Below, piece by piece: positions 54,199 to 63,169 of a stretch of 64,000 nucleotides of DNA. The DNA is from Alphaproteobacteria bacterium (GTDB lineage Bacteria > Pseudomonadota > Alphaproteobacteria > UBA828). Location: positions 191,844-255,843 of the forward strand of contig JAJDUK010000024.1 in assembly GCA_022826665.1 (NCBI GenBank). The letters are read 5' to 3'. Each line of letters opens with the position of its first letter. Positions within the stretch are counted from its first letter, which is position 1. The notes under the pieces were generated by a model that did no database searches, was not told where the DNA came from, and saw only the letters and a list, made by a program, of their open reading frames with translations. Made by a program: the position numbers and the translations under genes.

Positions 54199-55365
54199 TC
54201 ATAGTTGAACTATTCCTTCAGGACACCCATTTTCACGACAGTCCTTAGTCATCCATCTGTCCCTTTCGCGCAAAATGCGACTATAAAGTTGCATATTTCC
54301 TCTATGAGTATAGTAATACCAGTGATCCCACCATTCCTCGGGATTGTCGCCGGATATGTGTAGATCGTGCTCCGCAAGCCACGTCATGAGCGGCTCGCCG
54401 TCGATCTGGAGATCGATCCAGCGCTCGGTGGGTCTGCGGGCCTCGAGGCCGTTGTGGCCGATAACCTGGGAATTGAAAGAGAACAGACCTCGTGGGCCGA
54501 AGTTTTCTGCCAAGACGTCGAGCACTGCGTTTTCGCGGCTCACGATGTTGTAGAAGTGAGGCCCCACATCCGCCGCCCACTTCTGTTGCCTGACCTCCCT
54601 CATGAGGGCGGTGTACATCTGGCGAGCGTCGTCCGTGTACTCGGACCCGCCGAGCAGGATGACGCGGCCGATACGGCTCAGGAGGGGAAGCCTGTTCTCG
54701 GCAGCGATACTCAGAGCCCCGATCACGACCACCGAGCCAAGACTGTGGCAAAAGATGTCGATCGGCTGGTTCTTGAATTCCTTTAGCTGGGATAGGGCCT
54801 GCAGAGCGCGAAGCAACGGCCACGAGGCCTTGCGGCCCAGGTCGTACGCGCGCGCGTAGAAATTCTGCTGGTGCGACAGGAGTGAAGAGGCGAATCCCGG
54901 CTGGCTGTACCAGCCGAAAGCGATGGCCACGCCGTTCTTGCCCTTGTCACTGCGTTTGAAGCAGAGTTGCCGGGGCCAACTGGTCGTGTGGTGGCGAATC
55001 TCGATTAGCTCGTCGTACTCCTTGAAGTGAAAGACCCTCCCATGGGGATTGTCGGTCTCCTTCGGGTCGCCTGTGACCGCGTTTCTCGGATCGTAAAGAA
55101 AGCCATGCACCATCACAGTCACGGGCGCACCGGCCACGTAGTCGGCGGCCTCGCTGGATGCCTTGAACTGAAGGTAATCGCAGAGTTCGGGCGAGGGAGT
55201 GAGCGCACTCTCGGGCGGCGAGTCCGGGCGGGGCGGATTCACGCCGACTTCGAGCAAGCCGCGCTTCGTGCCATTGCTTTGGACGTACTTGGTATCGACG
55301 AGCGCGCCCAAGCCGGTCGGTGCGTAGAGACGGTCCTTGATGAGTGTCAGGCGGATGATCGACAT
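54199..55365 (-). CDS. alpha/beta-hydrolase (lipase/esterase-like), cassette gene
   Basis: A 388-aa protein with an alpha/beta-hydrolase core. The oxyanion segment is VTVMVHGFLYDPRN, the nucleophile elbow IDIFCHSLGSVVVIGAL (Ser in HSLGS) and a later hydrophobic strand IGRVILLGGSEYTDD. A likely histidine is in VIGHNGLEARRP. No signal peptide is visible, so it is probably cytoplasmic. The last 50 codons (54199-54340) are as AT-rich as the next gene, while the first part is closer to host composition, so the cassette is mosaic. An AT-rich leader with an inverted repeat lies upstream at 55484-55512. Substrate unknown; lipase-like effectors in defence or toxin modules share this fold, but there is no direct evidence here. 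Confidence 0.78.
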   Translation of the reverse strand: MSIIRLTLIKDRLYAPTGLGALVDTKYVQSNGTKRGLLEVGVNPPRPDSPPESALTPSPELCDYLQFKASSEAADYVAGAPVTVMVHGFLYDPRNAVTGDPKETDNPHGRVFHFKEYDELIEIRHHTTSWPRQLCFKRSDKGKNGVAIAFGWYSQPGFASSLLSHQQNFYARAYDLGRKASWPLLRALQALSQLKEFKNQPIDIFCHSLGSVVVIGALSIAAENRLPLLSRIGRVILLGGSEYTDDARQMYTALMREVRQQKWAADVGPHFYNIVSRENAVLDVLAENFGPRGLFSFNSQVIGHNGLEARRPTERWIDLQIDGEPLMTWLAEHDLHISGDNPEEWWDHWYYYTHRGNMQLYSRILRERDRWMTKDCRENGCPEGIVQL

Positions 55366-55483
55366 CTCACCGCCCTCTCACCCGTTGAAACGCTGCCAAA
55401 CGGGAGGCGCTTCGACATCATCCGGAGGGTGCGATCCCTTCACCGTCGTCATGCTCAACCGGCCCTGATCTGCGCTAACTAAG

Positions 55484-55512
55484 ATAGCACATAAATGCTA
55501 TATCATAAATGC
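55484..55512. promoter_or_regulatory. inverted and direct repeats in AT-rich leader of the cassette
   Basis: ATAGCA-CATAAA-TGCTAT (55484-55501) is an inverted repeat. ATAAATGC occurs twice, at 55491-55498 and 55505-55512. This AT-rich patch is about 120 bases upstream of the hydrolase start and is the only distinctive structure in 55366-55710, which holds no convincing gene. It may be a promoter/operator or the edge of the foreign segment. Confidence 0.4.
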
Positions 55513-55710
55513 ATTATCTGCGGAGCCTTTGGTGTCTTCTTCGGACCACGGATTTGGGCCGGCGCGGTTGGCCACGCCGAGGACTCGGCCTTAGCGGGGC
55601 GAAGGTTAGGGTCGCCTTGACAGTCCGGGCGTGTGGGTGCCAGCGTCACCCAAGCCGGCCATGCAACAATCACCGATTAAGCGGCCGGCACGCGACGGTG
55701 GAGGCTGACC

Positions 55711-56151
55711 ATGAGGACAGGCTTGGTGTGCGGCGCGCTGGCGGGTGCGCTGATCGTTGGCGGTTTCACGGGCGGTGCGCTCGGGGCGGATCCTTACGGC
55801 GTCTGGCTCAACGAGCGGCAGGATGCGCACGTCAAACTCTATTCCTGCAACAAGGACGAGCTGTGCGGCCAGATCGTGTGGCTCAAGCGTCCCCTGGGCG
55901 ACGACGGCAAGCCGCGGCGGGACGTCAAGAACGATGACGAATCCCTCCGAGACCGGCCGATGTTGGGCATCCAGGTGCTGTTTGACCTGGAGGACCAGGG
56001 CGGCGGCCAGTGGGAAGACGGCGAGGTCTACAATGCCAGGGACGGCGACACCTACGACGCGGAACTCGAGGTCATCGATGCGAACACGGTCAAGATGAGC
56101 GGCTGCATCTGGTTCGTCTGCAAGACCGAGACCTGGACCCGCGTCGAGTAA
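55711..56151 (+). CDS. exported DUF2147 protein
   Basis: A 146-aa secreted protein. The signal peptide MRTGLVCGALAGALIVGGFT to LGA-DP precedes the DUF2147 core: PYGVWLNERQDAHVKLYSCN, LCGQIVWLKRPLG, GQWEDGEVYNARDGDTYDAE and VKMSGCIWFVCKTETWTRV. The domain is a small beta-barrel of unknown function, widespread in Proteobacteria, often periplasmic. GGTGGAGGCTGACC precedes the ATG. A perfect hairpin begins one base before the end of the gene. Confidence 0.9.
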   Translation: MRTGLVCGALAGALIVGGFTGGALGADPYGVWLNERQDAHVKLYSCNKDELCGQIVWLKRPLGDDGKPRRDVKNDDESLRDRPMLGIQVLFDLEDQGGGQWEDGEVYNARDGDTYDAELEVIDANTVKMSGCIWFVCKTETWTRVE

Positions 56152-56173
56152 TCGGACGGCGACGCCGTCCGAT
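56151..56173 (+). terminator. hairpin at end of DUF2147 gene
   Basis: ATCGGACGGC-GAC-GCCGTCCGAT has perfect 10-bp arms and a 3-base loop, directly after the stop codon. There is no clear T-tract, so termination may be Rho-assisted. Confidence 0.45.
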
Positions 56174-56227
56174 AAACTCTCCTTCATATCCCTCTATCGC
56201 CGGGCGCGCGCGGCGCAGTCGCGCCGT

Positions 56228-56245
56228 CCGGGCCTGACGGCCCGG
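56228..56245. terminator. hairpin between convergent genes
   Basis: CCGGGCC-TGAC-GGCCCGG has 7-bp perfect arms and a weakly T-rich tail (CCTCTTGTTGTCTT) on the plus strand. It lies between the convergent DUF2147 and deoxyribosyltransferase genes. Confidence 0.4.
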
Positions 56246-56295
56246 CCTCTTGTTGTCTTACATCACGCTGGTAGCCGGTTGGATGTTCAGGCCGG

Positions 56296-56769
56296 CTAAG
56301 CGGCGCCTTTAAGCCAGCGGGCGAGCGCCTTGTCGGAATCGGCGATTTCGCCCACCGAGCCGTACCAGTAGTCTTCCCAGCCGATCTCGGGCAGGCCGGT
56401 GAAGACCATCAGGTTGAGCGGATAAGCCTCGCTGTCGGTGCAGCGCCGAAAATCGTCGCGGAACAGGAACACCGCTTTCTTCCAGGCGACGGCCATGCCG
56501 AGCTCCACCATCACGCCTTCGTCGGGCGGGCAGCCGTTGACCACGGCGAAGATGCCGTCGGCATCGCGCACGTCGCGCAGGTCCGCCTGGCCGATCCGGT
56601 AGGCCCAGCCGGCGGTGGCCTTGTCGATCTGGTTGTTGCGGGCGAAGGGCTCCCACACCTCGGCGCCGAGCGCCTCCAGCGCCGCGACCAGCGCCTGCAG
56701 CGGCCCGTCCTTCTGCTGGGCGGAGAAGCCGTAGGGGTTCGCCAGATAGAGCGTCTTGGCCGCGGGCAT
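56296..56769 (-). CDS. nucleoside 2-deoxyribosyltransferase family protein
   Basis: A 157-aa protein of the nucleoside 2-deoxyribosyltransferase fold. It shows LYLANPYGFSAQQK, RDVRDADGIFAVVNGCPPDE, VMVELGMAVAWKKAVFLFRD (glutamate nucleophile region) and the C-terminal NLMVFTGLPE, which places the family's Asn-Leu-Met end in the middle rather than at the tail. The protein moves or hydrolyses the deoxyribose base in salvage. It is 34 bases downstream of the racemase-like gene on the same strand. Confidence 0.88.
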   Translation of the reverse strand: MPAAKTLYLANPYGFSAQQKDGPLQALVAALEALGAEVWEPFARNNQIDKATAGWAYRIGQADLRDVRDADGIFAVVNGCPPDEGVMVELGMAVAWKKAVFLFRDDFRRCTDSEAYPLNLMVFTGLPEIGWEDYWYGSVGEIADSDKALARWLKGAA

Positions 56770-56803
56770 GAGCGCGCCCTCCCCGCTTACGCCAGCCGCC
56801 CCG

Positions 56804-57472
56804 CTACGCCGCCGCGCGATAGCGCGCGATGGCGGCCTCGAGGCCCGAGCGCGGGCTGGTCAAGAGCGGCACCTGAATGTCGGTGCAGCGGGCGAGCGCC
56901 GGCGTCATGGAGGCCTGGGCGAGCACGATGGCATCGGCCGAAGAAGCCGCCTCGTGCAGGCCGTCCGCGATGATGCGCTCGTGGCCCTCTGCGTCGCCCG
57001 CCACCAGCCGGGCGCGGGCCTCGGCGAAAACGACCGAGTCGATCTCCACCTCCTTGCCGGCGCAGCGTGCGGCGTCCGCGACCAGATCGGCGGTGGGCCC
57101 GATGGTTGTGGCGAGCGTCGCGGCCACGGTGATGCGCCGGCCGGCCTCCACCGCCGCCTCGGCCATCGGCCGGTCCACCCGGAGGATCGGCACGTCCGCC
57201 CGCGCCACCGCGTCGTCGGCGCCGGGGCCGACGGTGGAGCAGGTGCAGAGCACGAGTGCAGCGCCCTTGGTCGCCTCCAGCAGCGCGTCGCGTGCGCGCG
57301 CCCTGATCTCGTCGGTCAGTCCGCCCTCGTCGATCGCGTCGGTCAGCAGCGCTGCCTGAACCACATGGCGCACCGGGACGCCGGGATCGATCTCGGCGCG
57401 CAGCTCGTCGAACAGGTCGATCAGCCCCGCCACCGTGTGGACCATGACCAACTCGCCGGTTCCGCCGCCCAT
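56804..57472 (-). CDS. aspartate/glutamate racemase superfamily protein
   Basis: A 222-aa protein of the Asp/Glu/hydantoin racemase fold. The first active-site cysteine region is ALVLCTCSTVGPGADDAV. The second half has the loop VLAQASMTPALARC, where two-cysteine racemases carry Gly-Cys-Thr, so the second catalytic cysteine is absent at the usual place. That subfamily (VHTVAGLIDLFDEL start, RVDRPMAEAAVEAG) is common in alphaproteobacteria but not characterised to my knowledge. It may be an isomerase or decarboxylase with one-base chemistry. An ATG at codon 10 is an alternative start. Confidence 0.82.
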   Translation of the reverse strand: MGGGTGELVMVHTVAGLIDLFDELRAEIDPGVPVRHVVQAALLTDAIDEGGLTDEIRARARDALLEATKGAALVLCTCSTVGPGADDAVARADVPILRVDRPMAEAAVEAGRRITVAATLATTIGPTADLVADAARCAGKEVEIDSVVFAEARARLVAGDAEGHERIIADGLHEAASSADAIVLAQASMTPALARCTDIQVPLLTSPRSGLEAAIARYRAAA

Positions 57473-57543
57473 CGCCCGCTCCTTCGTGCCCCTGCGCCGT
57501 CCCTATCAGATGACAAAGCGGCGGGAAAGCGCACCCGCCAAGC

Positions 57544-58347
57544 TCACGCCCGCCAGACGACCGGGTACTGCGGGTCTTCGTGGAAGGGCTGGCCGGTGCG
57601 GAGCGCGGTAGGATGCTTGGGAAACTCGGCCGGCGGGTCTCGCAGGATGAAGCGCACGTCGTCGCCGAGCCAGCGGTGGGTGAGCGTGCGGCGGCGCGTG
57701 TCTTGCGTGGGGTTGTTGCGGCCCTGGTGCACGACCAACCCCTGAAAGAAGATGCAGTCTCCGGGCTCCAGCTCCCACGAGACGATGTCGTAGTCCTCGC
57801 GCGCGGCCTCGATATCCGGGCAGCGCTCGAACGCGGCGCCGGGATGGCGGGTGCCGTCCAGCATGCTGTCGAAGGGCGCGAACCAGCGCCCCCAGCGGTG
57901 GGAGCCCCTCACGAACTCCAGCGTGGTCTCCGGCGTGATGGGGTCGAGCGGGATCCAGTTGGAGCAGAACTGCTGGCCGTCCACCGCCATGTAGGGCTGG
58001 TCCTGATGCCACTGCGTGAGGCCCTCGGTGCCGGGCTCCTTCACGAACACCTGGTCGTAGAAGAACGTGATTGTGGACGCTCCCGAGAGCGCGGCGGCGA
58101 TCCCGGCGCACGGCCCCTCCAGGGCAAACGCCTTCATCTGCGGCACATGGCGCCAGAGGTCGAAGTCGTTGAAGAAGAGGCCGGGGTCGGAGTCCTCGGT
58201 GTAAATCTCGACATGGGGGCCGGGTTTCGCCATGTCGGCGGCGACGCCCTCGCGCAGCCGCTCGATCCAGTCCTGGTCGATCACGCCGCGCAGGCACACC
58301 ACCCCGTCGGTGCGATAGGCCTCGATCTCGGCTTGCGTCGGCATCAT
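57544..58347 (-). CDS. phytanoyl-CoA dioxygenase (PhyH) family protein
   Basis: A 267-aa Fe(II)/2-oxoglutarate oxygenase. Iron ligands are H114 and D116 in TQWHQDQPYM and H207 in GLVVHQGRNN. The 2-oxoglutarate arginine lies in TRRRTLTHRW. SNWIPLDPITPETTLEFVRG is the usual central segment. It is unrelated in detail to the other PhyH protein at 10603-11475, so the two have different substrates. The ATG at 58347 is preceded by GGAGAGGCGCGCC; the open frame continues to 58404 without a better start. Confidence 0.9.
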   Translation of the reverse strand: MMPTQAEIEAYRTDGVVCLRGVIDQDWIERLREGVAADMAKPGPHVEIYTEDSDPGLFFNDFDLWRHVPQMKAFALEGPCAGIAAALSGASTITFFYDQVFVKEPGTEGLTQWHQDQPYMAVDGQQFCSNWIPLDPITPETTLEFVRGSHRWGRWFAPFDSMLDGTRHPGAAFERCPDIEAAREDYDIVSWELEPGDCIFFQGLVVHQGRNNPTQDTRRRTLTHRWLGDDVRFILRDPPAEFPKHPTALRTGQPFHEDPQYPVVWRA

Positions 58348-58529
58348 GGCGCGCCTCTCCGCCACCCTGGCCGAGTGTAGCGCAGCGCGCACCGTGCGGG
58401 CCATTCCTCGTGCCCCTCGTCTCTTGTCCCGACTTGAATTGCGGGGCGCCGGTGCGCACCTATGGCGGCAACTTCATGGGTCGATTCGCGGCCGCGCATG
58501 AGAACGGCCGCCATCAGAGGAGGCACAGT

Positions 58530-59162
58530 GTGAACGGCACAGCGTTAGGAAAACGTCTTCCGCTATCGCGGCGCGGTCTTGTGCGGGCGGGTCTCGCCGG
58601 TGCCGCGATGCTTGCGGTGACGGCGATTGTCGCCGCCTGCCAGCCGCCGCCAAGCTACGAGAGCGAGCCCTTCTCCTTCGCGGCACTGCCGCCGCTAGTG
58701 TTCGACCTGGGCGGGATCGAGGTCGTCGAGCGCGGGTCCACATCGCACCCCTCCGACGTCGATCACCTCTTCTCGACCCCGCCGGCTGTCGCCGCGCGGC
58801 TCTGGGCGGAGGACCGGCTGCAGACGAGCGGAGACCTCGGCCTGCTGCGGGTGACGATCGAGGAAGCCAGCGCCAGGATCACGCCGCTCAAGACCAATAC
58901 CGACCTCAAGGGCCTGTTCACGGAGGAGCAAGCCGAGCGGTTGGACCTGCGGCTGCGCGTGACGATTGAGGCGATCGACGGGAGTGGGCAGGTGAACGGC
59001 AGCGCCACGGCGGATGCCCGGCGCTCCCGCACGCTGCTGGAAGGCATCACGCTTGCAGAGCGCGAACGGGCTTACGACGAGGTCGTGAAAGCGCTCTTCC
59101 ACGACTACAACGCGAGCCAGGAGAAGGCGATCCGGCAGTACCTGGGGCTCTATCTGCGCTGA
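58530..59162 (+). CDS. putative lipoprotein of unknown function
   Basis: A 210-aa exported protein. The signal peptide has two arginines (LPLSRRGLVRAG), a hydrophobic core (AAMLAVTAIV) and a lipobox AVTAIVAAC, so it is probably acylated at that cysteine (C37). The mature part has PLVFDLGGIEVVE, VAARLWAEDRLQTSGDLGLL and an amphipathic C-terminal helix (RAYDEVVKALFHDYNASQEK). The pattern of strands plus a helix recalls ABC-type auxiliary lipoproteins, but no family is assigned. GAGGAGGC six bases before the GTG at 58530 decides the start. Confidence 0.78.
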   Translation: MNGTALGKRLPLSRRGLVRAGLAGAAMLAVTAIVAACQPPPSYESEPFSFAALPPLVFDLGGIEVVERGSTSHPSDVDHLFSTPPAVAARLWAEDRLQTSGDLGLLRVTIEEASARITPLKTNTDLKGLFTEEQAERLDLRLRVTIEAIDGSGQVNGSATADARRSRTLLEGITLAERERAYDEVVKALFHDYNASQEKAIRQYLGLYLR

Positions 59163-59192
59163 CACCAGACGGAGCGTTGCAGGCCCCTTCCC

Positions 59193-60233
59193 CTACCCGC
59201 CGACCACCGCCTCCAGCACCTCGCCTGCCGCATCGACCGCCGCCGCATCGACATCGAGGTGCGTGACCGCACGCAGCCGGTGGCGGCCCACGGCGCCGAT
59301 CAGCACGCCCTTGGCCCGCAGCGCCTCCGAGAGATCGGACGCGCTCATCCCCGTCTCGGCGCAGTCGAAGAAGACCAGGTTGCTGTCGACCCGCCGCTGG
59401 TCGAGGCTGAGCTGCGACAGCGTGCGCACCTTGTCGGCGAGGCTGCGGGCATTGGCGTGATCCTCGGCGAGGCGCGCGACATGGTGGTCGAGCGCATAGA
59501 GCCCAGCGGCGGCGAGGATGCCGGATTGGCGCATGGAGCCGCCGAGGCGCTGCTTCCACTGCCACGCGGCCTCGATGAACTCGGCAGAGCCGGCGAGCAC
59601 GGCACCGACCGGGCAACCGAGCCCCTTGCTGAAATCCACCCACACGGAATCGAAGGGGGTGGCGTAGCGGGCGGCGTCCACGCCCGTTTCGACCACCGCG
59701 TTGAGGAGCCGTGCGCCGTCCATGTGAAGCGCGAGCCCGTGCGCCCTGGCCATCTCGCCCACAGCCTCGATGGTCTCCAGCGGCCAGATCGTTCCGCCGC
59801 CCTGATTCGAGGTCTGCTCGACCACGGCGAGCCGCGAGCGCGGCGCGTAGCGGGTCACGGCGCGGACCGCATCGGCAAGCTGCTCCGGCGAATAGACACC
59901 GGCCTCGCCGTCGAGAGGGCGCACCATCGCGCCGGCGAGCGCCGCCGGGCCGCCGCCTTCCGACGTGATGATGTGCGCCGTCCGGTCGCAGATCACCTCC
60001 TCGCCGGGGCGGCAGTGCACCAGCAGCGCGATCTCGTTGCACATGGAGCCGGACGGGAGGAAGACCCCCGCCTCCTTGCCCAACATCGCGGCCACGCGCG
60101 CCTGCAGTGCGTTGACGGTGGGGTCCTCGCCGCGCTGCTCGTCGCCGACCTCGGCCTCGGCCATGGCCTGGCGCATGGCCGCCGTCGGCCGCGTGACCGT
60201 GTCGCTCCTGAGATCGACGTGATTGCCCGACAT
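59193..60233 (-). CDS. low-specificity L-threonine aldolase
   Basis: A 346-aa PLP enzyme that cleaves L-threonine (and allo-threonine) to glycine and acetaldehyde. It starts [20 protein letters not shown] and shows [53 protein letters not shown] and the PLP-lysine K203 in [19 protein letters not shown]. Length and motifs are normal. It is divergent from the MFS gene and converges with the lipoprotein gene. Confidence 0.94.
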   Translation of the reverse strand: MSGNHVDLRSDTVTRPTAAMRQAMAEAEVGDEQRGEDPTVNALQARVAAMLGKEAGVFLPSGSMCNEIALLVHCRPGEEVICDRTAHIITSEGGGPAALAGAMVRPLDGEAGVYSPEQLADAVRAVTRYAPRSRLAVVEQTSNQGGGTIWPLETIEAVGEMARAHGLALHMDGARLLNAVVETGVDAARYATPFDSVWVDFSKGLGCPVGAVLAGSAEFIEAAWQWKQRLGGSMRQSGILAAAGLYALDHHVARLAEDHANARSLADKVRTLSQLSLDQRRVDSNLVFFDCAETGMSASDLSEALRAKGVLIGAVGRHRLRAVTHLDVDAAAVDAAGEVLEAVVGG

Positions 60234-60315
60234 GCCGTCCTCCTCGTTGTCCGCGCGTGGCGCGACGCAATGATGCCACCGAGCCGGTGCCGGCTACAGC
60301 CCCACTTATCCCGCA

Positions 60316-61626
60316 ATGCTTCCTGGGTGCCCGCCTATGCGTCGTGCGTCCCAGTCGCTATGGTCGCGCCCCGTGCCGCCCGCCTCTCTCTCACCCACTG
60401 TACCGCCCCACGAGCATGGCTATCGCTGGGCCATGCTGGGCGGGGTGTGGCTGATCTATTTCGGCTTCGGTCTGCTGTCGCTGGCGATGGCGCCGCTGGT
60501 CGATCCCATCAGCCGCGACCTCGGCCTCAGCTACACGACGATGGGCGCCATCCTGGGCGCCTGGCCGCTGGTCTATATCGTGGCGGCCGCGCCCTGCGGC
60601 GCCTTAGTCGACCGTGTCGGGCTCAAGTGGTCGCTGTTCCTGGCCGCCCTCATCATCACCGCATCGGGCGGACTGCGCATCGTCGCCGTCGACGCCGTCT
60701 CGATGTTCGTGGCGGTCGGGCTGTTCGGCATCGGCGGGCCGCTGGTCTCGATCGGCGCGCCCAAGGCGATCGCGCAATGGTTCGAAGGTGCCGAGCGCGG
60801 CTTCGCCATGGGCGTCTATATTACGGGCCCCTTCTTAGGCCACATCCTCGCGCTGGCGCTGACCAACAGCGTCCTGATGCCGTTCTTCGACGGGGATTGG
60901 CGCCTGGTCCTGTTGATCTATTCCGGCTTCATCCTCGCCTGCGGCATCGCCTGGTTCCTGCTCGGAAGCCACCCGATCAACCGCGTGGTCGAGCAGGCCG
61001 GGCTCCGCCGCGAGACCATCGCAGGCCAGATGGCCGTCTTCGGTGCGCTGCTACGCCTGCCGAGCATTCAGGTCATTCTGGCGATGAGCATCGGCGCCTT
61101 CTTTCTGCATCACGCGCTCGCCAACTGGCTGCCGGAGATGCTGCGCACCGGCGGCATGGCGCCGGATGAGGCCGGCATCTGGTCGGCCCTGCCGACGGCC
61201 GTCGGGATCGTGGGCGCGCTGATGATTCCGAGGCTCGCGACGCCGCCCAGGCGCTTCGCGATCCTCATCGCGCTCGCGCTTTGCACCGGCGCGGGCGCGC
61301 TGCTGCTGCTGGCCACGGGCGTGCCGGCGCTGGTGGTGGCGATGGTGCTGCAGGGCATCGGCCGCGGCTCGCTGATCGCGGTTCTGATTTTGGTGCTGAT
61401 GGAGACGCGCGGCGTCGATCCGCGCAACACCGGGGCGGCGGTCGGCCTGTTCTTCTCGGCGGCGGAGATCGGCGGCGTGCTGGGGCCGCTCGTGATCGGC
61501 GCAATGTGGGACCTGACCGGCGGGTTCGACGCGGGCCTAGGGCTCCTCGGCGCCGTGAGCGTCGCTATCGTGGGGCTGCTCTACCTCCACCGGGGGATCG
61601 AGCGCCGCGACATCGCCGCGGCTTGA
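60316..61626 (+). CDS. major facilitator superfamily transporter
   Basis: A 436-aa inner-membrane transporter with 12 likely helices. The first begins WAMLGGVWLIYFGFGLLSLA, with the loop MGAILGAWPLVYIVAAAPCG and the cytoplasmic DRVGLKWS motif (the MFS G-x3-D-R-x-G pattern in short form). The second half contains ALVVAMVLQGIGRGSLIAVL and AAVGLFFSAAEIGGVLGPLV. It resembles CynX-like/nitrate-type small-anion carriers in the phrase APLVDPISRDLGLSYTTMG. The start is uncertain: 60316, 60337 or further in. Substrate unknown. Confidence 0.88.
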   Translation: MLPGCPPMRRASQSLWSRPVPPASLSPTVPPHEHGYRWAMLGGVWLIYFGFGLLSLAMAPLVDPISRDLGLSYTTMGAILGAWPLVYIVAAAPCGALVDRVGLKWSLFLAALIITASGGLRIVAVDAVSMFVAVGLFGIGGPLVSIGAPKAIAQWFEGAERGFAMGVYITGPFLGHILALALTNSVLMPFFDGDWRLVLLIYSGFILACGIAWFLLGSHPINRVVEQAGLRRETIAGQMAVFGALLRLPSIQVILAMSIGAFFLHHALANWLPEMLRTGGMAPDEAGIWSALPTAVGIVGALMIPRLATPPRRFAILIALALCTGAGALLLLATGVPALVVAMVLQGIGRGSLIAVLILVLMETRGVDPRNTGAAVGLFFSAAEIGGVLGPLVIGAMWDLTGGFDAGLGLLGAVSVAIVGLLYLHRGIERRDIAAA

Positions 61627-61630
61627 GCGT

Positions 61631-62944
61631 CTACTCCGCCGCGGCGGCCACCCGGCGTGCTGCACCGCGCCGCGGCTGGGGCGGCTTGTGGTACGCGCCA
61701 TCCTTCATGATCATCAGGATGTTGTTCTTGTCCTGGAACAGCGTGAGGTCCGCCAGCGGATCGCCGTCGATCATGATGAGGTCGGCGAGATAGCCCTCCT
61801 TGACCTCGCCCATCTCGGGGATACCGCTGCCCTGCGCGTTGGCGTGGGCGTAGAGCTCGCCGCCGAGCTTGGTGGCGGCGTGCAGCACCTCGGCGGGGGT
61901 GAAGTCGAAGTAGTTCACGAAGTGCTCGAAGTCGCGGGCGTCCGTGCCGTGCGGTACCCAGGCGAAGGCATAGTCGCCGAAGGGCAGCACGCGGACGCCG
62001 CGGGCGTGCAGCTTCTTGACGGTCTCGCTGACGATGGCGAGCTCGTGGTGGTGCCTGAGCGCAATCTCGCTCTCCGGCGGCATGCCGAATTCCGCAGACT
62101 CGTAGGCCGTGTTGTGGGTGATGCCGATTGCCGGCACGACGAAGACCTCGTCCTTGGCCGCCGCCAGCATGTCGATGGTCTCGTCGTCGGCGTAGGTCGC
62201 GTGGTGGATGATGTGGACGCCGTACTTCAGGCAGAACTGGACCGCCTCCGAGGTGCGCGCGTGGGCGCAGACTCGCCGGTTGCGCTGCCTCGCGACCTGG
62301 CAGACCGCGGCGACCTCCTCTTCCGTCATCACGGTCGTGTCGCCCCTGCCGTAGGGGTAAACGAACTCGTCGCTCGACGGCATGATCTTGAGGATGTCGA
62401 CGCCTTCGCGGCAGAGCATCCGCGCGGTCTGGCGGAACTGCTCCTCGCCGTCGCAGATGATCGAGAATGCCCCGTGGTACATGTGGAGCTGGCGCGCATC
62501 GCCCAGTCCGCCGGTGACCGTGAGCTCGGGCGAGGCGGCGAGGATGCGCGGCCCCTCGATCTGACCGGCGTTGACCGCGTTCCGAATCACGATGTCCATG
62601 CGGGTCTTGCCCGTCGCGGCGCAGACCAGGGCGGTGAAGCCGTGGTCGTACAGGATCTGGGCGTGCCGCATCGTGATCAGCGTGTTCTCCTCGGGCGGCG
62701 TATCGCCGAGGGAGTAGAGGGACGTCCCCTCCTCGGAATAGCCGATGTGGGAGTGACCGTTGACGAGGCCCGGCATCAGCGTTGCACCGCCGCCGTCCAC
62801 CACGTCCGCACCGTTCCGCTCGATGCGCTTCTTGCCCTTGACCACCTTCTTGATGCGGTTGCCCTGGACCAGAACCTCTCCCCGGTAGGACTTCTTGCCG
62901 GAGCCGTCGAAGATCGAGATGTTGGTGAATAGCGTCTGCGTCAT
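61631..62944 (-). CDS. metal-dependent amidohydrolase (imidazolonepropionase/prolidase-like)
   Basis: A 437-aa amidohydrolase-superfamily protein. The metal motif HxH is H64/H66 in LVNGHSHIG, with lysine in GVDILKIMPSSDE, His in RRVCAHARTSEA, YGVHIIHHATYADDETIDM, and the C-terminal VKEGYLADLIMIDGDPL composite-barrel segment. Members hydrolyse cyclic amides or peptides (hydantoins, imidazolones, Xaa-Pro). The Ala/Arg-rich tail is extra. AAGGGGGCGACC precedes the ATG. It converges with the MFS gene 4 bases away; the pair may handle one compound, but they are not in one operon. Confidence 0.92.
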   Translation of the reverse strand: MTQTLFTNISIFDGSGKKSYRGEVLVQGNRIKKVVKGKKRIERNGADVVDGGGATLMPGLVNGHSHIGYSEEGTSLYSLGDTPPEENTLITMRHAQILYDHGFTALVCAATGKTRMDIVIRNAVNAGQIEGPRILAASPELTVTGGLGDARQLHMYHGAFSIICDGEEQFRQTARMLCREGVDILKIMPSSDEFVYPYGRGDTTVMTEEEVAAVCQVARQRNRRVCAHARTSEAVQFCLKYGVHIIHHATYADDETIDMLAAAKDEVFVVPAIGITHNTAYESAEFGMPPESEIALRHHHELAIVSETVKKLHARGVRVLPFGDYAFAWVPHGTDARDFEHFVNYFDFTPAEVLHAATKLGGELYAHANAQGSGIPEMGEVKEGYLADLIMIDGDPLADLTLFQDKNNILMIMKDGAYHKPPQPRRGAARRVAAAAE

Positions 62945-63169
62945 GGTCGCCCCCTTGCCCGCTCGACTGCCGGCGAAGGGAGCGCGCCTGTCTCATCTTG
63001 TTATTGTTGGCGCCGACGCTCCGTCAGCCCCGCATCGCCGCTCATGCAACGAACGCGAGACCGCACCTGCCAGCCGATTCAACCGAAGTCCACTCGGTGC
63101 ACCCCGGTCACGCCGGTCAGTGTACTCGCACGCTCCACTCGCAACAATCGAAAGCCCGATGGCGCGGGC

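Noticed and set aside
55509-55937. A 142-codon plus-strand frame beginning in the AT-rich leader
   Set aside because: Out of frame with the DUF2147 gene and Arg-rich; a shadow frame.
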